From Bacteriovoracaceae bacterium (lineage in GTDB: Bacteria; Bdellovibrionota; Bacteriovoracia; Bacteriovoracales; Bacteriovoracaceae), in contig JAGLCH010000261.1 in assembly GCA_023146355.1 (NCBI GenBank), positions 1 to 8,347 of the forward strand: a DNA stretch of 8,347 nucleotides, in the 5' to 3' direction. Under the pieces are notes generated by a model. That model saw only the letters and a program-made list of their open reading frames with translations, was not told the origin of the DNA and ran no database searches. The position numbers were made by a program, and so were the translations under genes. Shown piece after piece: positions 5,997 to 8,347 of the stretch; positions within the stretch are counted from its first letter, which is position 1; each line of letters begins with the position of its first letter.

Positions 5997-7010
5997 CTAT
6001 AATGATTGAGAAATTCGCTTGTGAAAGCTCTTAAGCTCTTCCATAGAAACAGTGGCCGTTCCTGTCTTACCAACAACGACTCCAGCAGCACAGTTTCCAA
6101 TCCAGCATGCTTCTTTCAAGGTGCTTCCCGCGAGAAGGGCCGAAGTGATGGCACTAATAGCAGTATCTCCTGCACCAGAGACATCAAAAACTTCATTCGC
6201 AAGAGTCGGGATAACTTCAAGACCTTTATTATTTTTTGTATCGAGTAGCGCCATACCATCGCCCCCCATAGTGATAACAATTTTCTCAAGCTTAAGCTTA
6301 TCAATGAGGATTTCGGCCATTTTATCAATAGCAGTATCACTGTATCCCAACGATTGAACCATTAGCTCTGATTCAACCTGATTGGGTTTTAAGAGAGTAA
6401 CACCCTCAAAGAAAATGGGAGGCGTCGTTCTACTAGGGTCCGCTGTTATTAATTTTTTTTCACCGCTAAAGATTTCAACAAGTCCGGCAATAAGCTCTCG
6501 TGAAAAAGTTCCCTTTCCGTAATCTTCGATAATCAGAGCAGAATGAGTATCAGCTTCCTTCTGCACACTTTCAAGAATTTGCTTTACAACAGAAGCTGAA
6601 ACGAGCTCTTTTGATTCATAATCTACGCGACATATTTGCTGTGTATTAGTAACTATACGTTCTTTAAATGTAGTAGGTCTTCCAGGAACAGAGATAAGAC
6701 AATTTGAATTCAGGGAACTCTCCTGCATCAAATTATGAAATACTTTCCCATTCAAGTCCTCACCGATTACACCACATAAAGTTGAAGGAACATGAAGGGT
6801 ATTGAGGTTGTGTGAGATGTTGGCGGCAAGACCAAGTTTTAGCCATTCCCTAGAAACTTCTAATACCGGAACAGGAGCTTCCGGAGAGATTCTTTTCACA
6901 TCACCATAGGTATACTTATCAATGCCGAGATCTCCAACAACTAAAATAGGCCCAAGACTTTTAAAGCCTGTTGAGATCTCATCAAATCTTAATTCAGAAA
7001 GAACACTCAT
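5997..7010 (-). CDS. rfaE1: D-glycero-beta-D-manno-heptose-7-phosphate kinase (stand-alone RfaE1/HldA type)
   Basis: A PfkB-family sugar kinase of 337 residues that would phosphorylate heptose 7-phosphate at C1 in the cytoplasm, a step in making ADP-heptose for the LPS inner core. VVGDLGIDKYTYGDVKRISP at 24-43 followed by EAPVPVLEV is the hallmark of the HldE kinase domain. Other family features are EDYGKG at 162-167, the KPN segment near 208, and the catalytic loop DVSGAGDT (276-283) with D282 as likely base. VGKTGTATVS near 313 is also typical. The usual GGAANVA is GLAANIS here. The C-terminal nucleotidyltransferase domain of bifunctional HldE is absent, so a separate HldC/RfaE2 should lie elsewhere. 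The ATG at 7010 is 3 nt after the glycosyltransferase stop, with AGGTG inside the end of that gene, so translation is probably coupled. A related ADP-dependent sugar kinase cannot be fully excluded. Confidence 0.9.
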   Translation of the reverse strand: MSVLSELRFDEISTGFKSLGPILVVGDLGIDKYTYGDVKRISPEAPVPVLEVSREWLKLGLAANISHNLNTLHVPSTLCGVIGEDLNGKVFHNLMQESSLNSNCLISVPGRPTTFKERIVTNTQQICRVDYESKELVSASVVKQILESVQKEADTHSALIIEDYGKGTFSRELIAGLVEIFSGEKKLITADPSRTTPPIFFEGVTLLKPNQVESELMVQSLGYSDTAIDKMAEILIDKLKLEKIVITMGGDGMALLDTKNNKGLEVIPTLANEVFDVSGAGDTAISAITSALLAGSTLKEACWIGNCAAGVVVGKTGTATVSMEELKSFHKRISQSL

Positions 7011-7013
7011 TAT

Positions 7014-8102
7014 CTATTCACCTTTACTTAGTAGTTCCTCTGCTGAACGTAGAATGCTTTCAACAGAAATCACAGACATGCAGGGATAATATGGACAGGA
7101 TTCCCCCGCACATTTAAAACTCTCCCCACATACCACGCTGGGAACAATTGTTCGATTAATATTTAAATCCTTATGGAATGGCCCCCACCTTTTTGCTGAC
7201 TGAACCTTAATTGGCGAATAAATGCCAATAGTTTTAACTCCCAAAATATTTGAAATATGAGTGGTTCCGGTACTCGGTCCGATGAAGAGATCAGCTTTAG
7301 ATAAAACGCACATATAATCACGGAGCCCTCTTAAAGCACCGTTAAACAAAATCACGCGTCCATCAAGACTAGAATCTTGACTGAGTTCAGATTGCACCAC
7401 ATCAACATACTTTAAATCCGATGGAGTATGAGAAAGTAGAAAGAGGCACTTATCTTGATAAAGAGCATTTAGTCTTCGAATTATTTTTCCATAATTACGT
7501 GATGGCCAGTTAAGAGTGTGACCTGTCATTCCAGGATGAATGACAATCATTTTTTCATATTTAGGGAGCTCTGGGTGATCTTCTTGAAACTGCTTAAAGC
7601 AATTCTCCACCTCACCTGCCTCGAAATTAATAACTGGGGCAAACCTTACTTTCTCTTTATAGTCATAATTAATACCTAGAGGCTTAAGGAGTAGCATGTT
7701 GTAATCAATCTCATGCATCTCCACCAAAGATCTTTTCTGTCTCATCCCTTTATTAAGGAAGAAAAAAGTTTGCCATTTAGACCTGAGCCCACCACGAAAT
7801 GGAACTCTCATAAGCCAAGATATTAAAGTTGGAAAATGCTTTCCACCAACATGAAGGTAAACTTTTGGCCTTTTTTCAGTAAAGAGGTTGTAGAGCCCCT
7901 TTAATCTATGGAATGCCCCCTTATCATGTTCAAGAATGAAATAATCATCTACATGTGGGTGATTGCGCACAATATCGGTACACTTACTTGAAATAATGAA
8001 AGTGATTGAGGCGTCTTTGTAGGTCTCTTTCAAAAGTTGGGCCATTGGGGTTGTTAAAATCAAATCTCCAATGGCATCACTTCGATTGATAATTATATTC
8101 AT
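7014..8102 (-). CDS. Glycosyltransferase family 9 protein, probable LPS heptosyltransferase
   Basis: A 362-residue GT-B fold enzyme of the ADP-heptose:LPS heptosyltransferase family (WaaC/WaaF/WaaQ relatives), acting at the cytoplasmic face of the inner membrane. The N-terminus has the family signature RSDAIGDLILTTPMAQLLK (7-25). IHPGMTGHTLNWP near 188 and ADLFIGPSTGTTHISNILG (270-288) are the donor-binding C-terminal domain motifs; GPSTGTTH replaces the common GPDTGPMH. A cysteine cluster (C325, C331, C336, C341) near the C-terminus resembles that of other family members. The ATG at 8102 overlaps the TGA of cmk (ATGA), and no good ribosome binding site lies at normal spacing, so translational coupling is likely. 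The adjacent heptose kinase supports a heptose donor, but which core position it modifies cannot be read from the sequence. Confidence 0.88.
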   Translation of the reverse strand: MNIIINRSDAIGDLILTTPMAQLLKETYKDASITFIISSKCTDIVRNHPHVDDYFILEHDKGAFHRLKGLYNLFTEKRPKVYLHVGGKHFPTLISWLMRVPFRGGLRSKWQTFFFLNKGMRQKRSLVEMHEIDYNMLLLKPLGINYDYKEKVRFAPVINFEAGEVENCFKQFQEDHPELPKYEKMIVIHPGMTGHTLNWPSRNYGKIIRRLNALYQDKCLFLLSHTPSDLKYVDVVQSELSQDSSLDGRVILFNGALRGLRDYMCVLSKADLFIGPSTGTTHISNILGVKTIGIYSPIKVQSAKRWGPFHKDLNINRTIVPSVVCGESFKCAGESCPYYPCMSVISVESILRSAEELLSKGE

Positions 8103-8347
8103 ACTTTTATGCCCAGCTCTTTTCCTCTCGAGTGTGCTAAATCACAAATACAATCTAGAACTTGATCAAAGGAGAGATTGCTAGTGTCTAACTTTGTTGC
8201 ATCATCTGCTTGTTTCAGAGGAGCAACAGCACGGCCAGAGTCACGCTCATCCCGAGTTTTTATATCTTCAATAATTTGATCAAGCTGAATTTCATTGTCT
8301 CCCTGCTCACGGAGTTGCTTTAGTCTTCTCTTGGCGCGGACTTCATT
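8099..8347 (-). CDS. cmk: Cytidylate kinase, C-terminal part (cut by window edge)
   Basis: The last 82 residues of CMP/dCMP kinase, which phosphorylates CMP to CDP with ATP. The tract TRDERDSGRAVAPLKQADDA followed by TKLDTSNLS is the highly conserved C-terminal signature of bacterial Cmk. The preceding residues AKRRLKQLREQG and EIQLDQIIEDI correspond to the helix before it. The N-terminal P-loop half lies outside the window. The frame is open from the edge, and the TGA at 8099-8101 overlaps the ATG of the glycosyltransferase by one ATGA. Cmk and LPS genes in one operon fit a shared demand for nucleotide and envelope precursors, but that is inference. Confidence 0.95.
   Translation of the reverse strand, partial: NEVRAKRRLKQLREQGDNEIQLDQIIEDIKTRDERDSGRAVAPLKQADDATKLDTSNLSFDQVLDCICDLAHSRGKELGIKV

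Noticed and set aside
1..8347. CRISPR array, insertion sequence, tRNA or rRNA gene
   Set aside because: No regularly spaced repeats, no transposase-like product or terminal repeats, and no tRNA or rRNA signature seen on either strand.

Overview
The window looks like ordinary chromosome from a low-GC, Gram-negative bacterium. LPS-type heptose genes imply an outer membrane. A receiver-plus-variant-HD-GYP regulator, together with the style of PheS and PheT, suggests the Bdellovibrionota (Bacteriovorax/Halobacteriovorax-like). This placement is inferred from protein character only and is not proven. Every gene I can support is on the minus strand, so transcription runs from high to low coordinates.

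Layout, in the direction of transcription. (1) 8347-5949 is a tight operon: the 3' end of cmk (cytidylate kinase, cut by the window edge), a family-9 glycosyltransferase whose ATG overlaps the cmk stop, and a stand-alone heptose-7-phosphate kinase (RfaE1/HldA type) 3 nt further on. A clear intrinsic terminator closes it at 5949-5971. (2) 5854-4487 encodes a 455-residue regulator with a receiver-like N-terminus, an unnamed middle region and a C-terminal HD-GYP-like domain with altered signature residues. It starts at TTG. (3) After about 100 nt with no convincing terminator come pheS and pheT, 15 nt apart, encoding the two subunits of phenylalanyl-tRNA synthetase. A textbook terminator ends them at 777-808. 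(4) 700-309 holds an unrecognised small gene that appears to be split by a one-base frameshift in an A run. The second half reads on without a start codon and stops 7 nt before a long stem-loop at 264-301. (5) 1-263 is visibly AT-rich and has no supported gene, but it carries several inverted repeats and copies of a 10-mer.

Functionally, the first operon makes and transfers heptose for the LPS inner core, joined to nucleotide metabolism through cmk. The pheST block is core translation. The HD-GYP-like protein between them is probably a signalling protein, possibly linked to cyclic di-GMP, and has no obvious connection to either neighbour.

I do not see a convincing new multi-gene system. The items most worth a second look are the broken or frameshifted small gene with its adjoining hairpin, the variant HD-GYP protein, and the stem that overlaps the pheS ribosome binding site.
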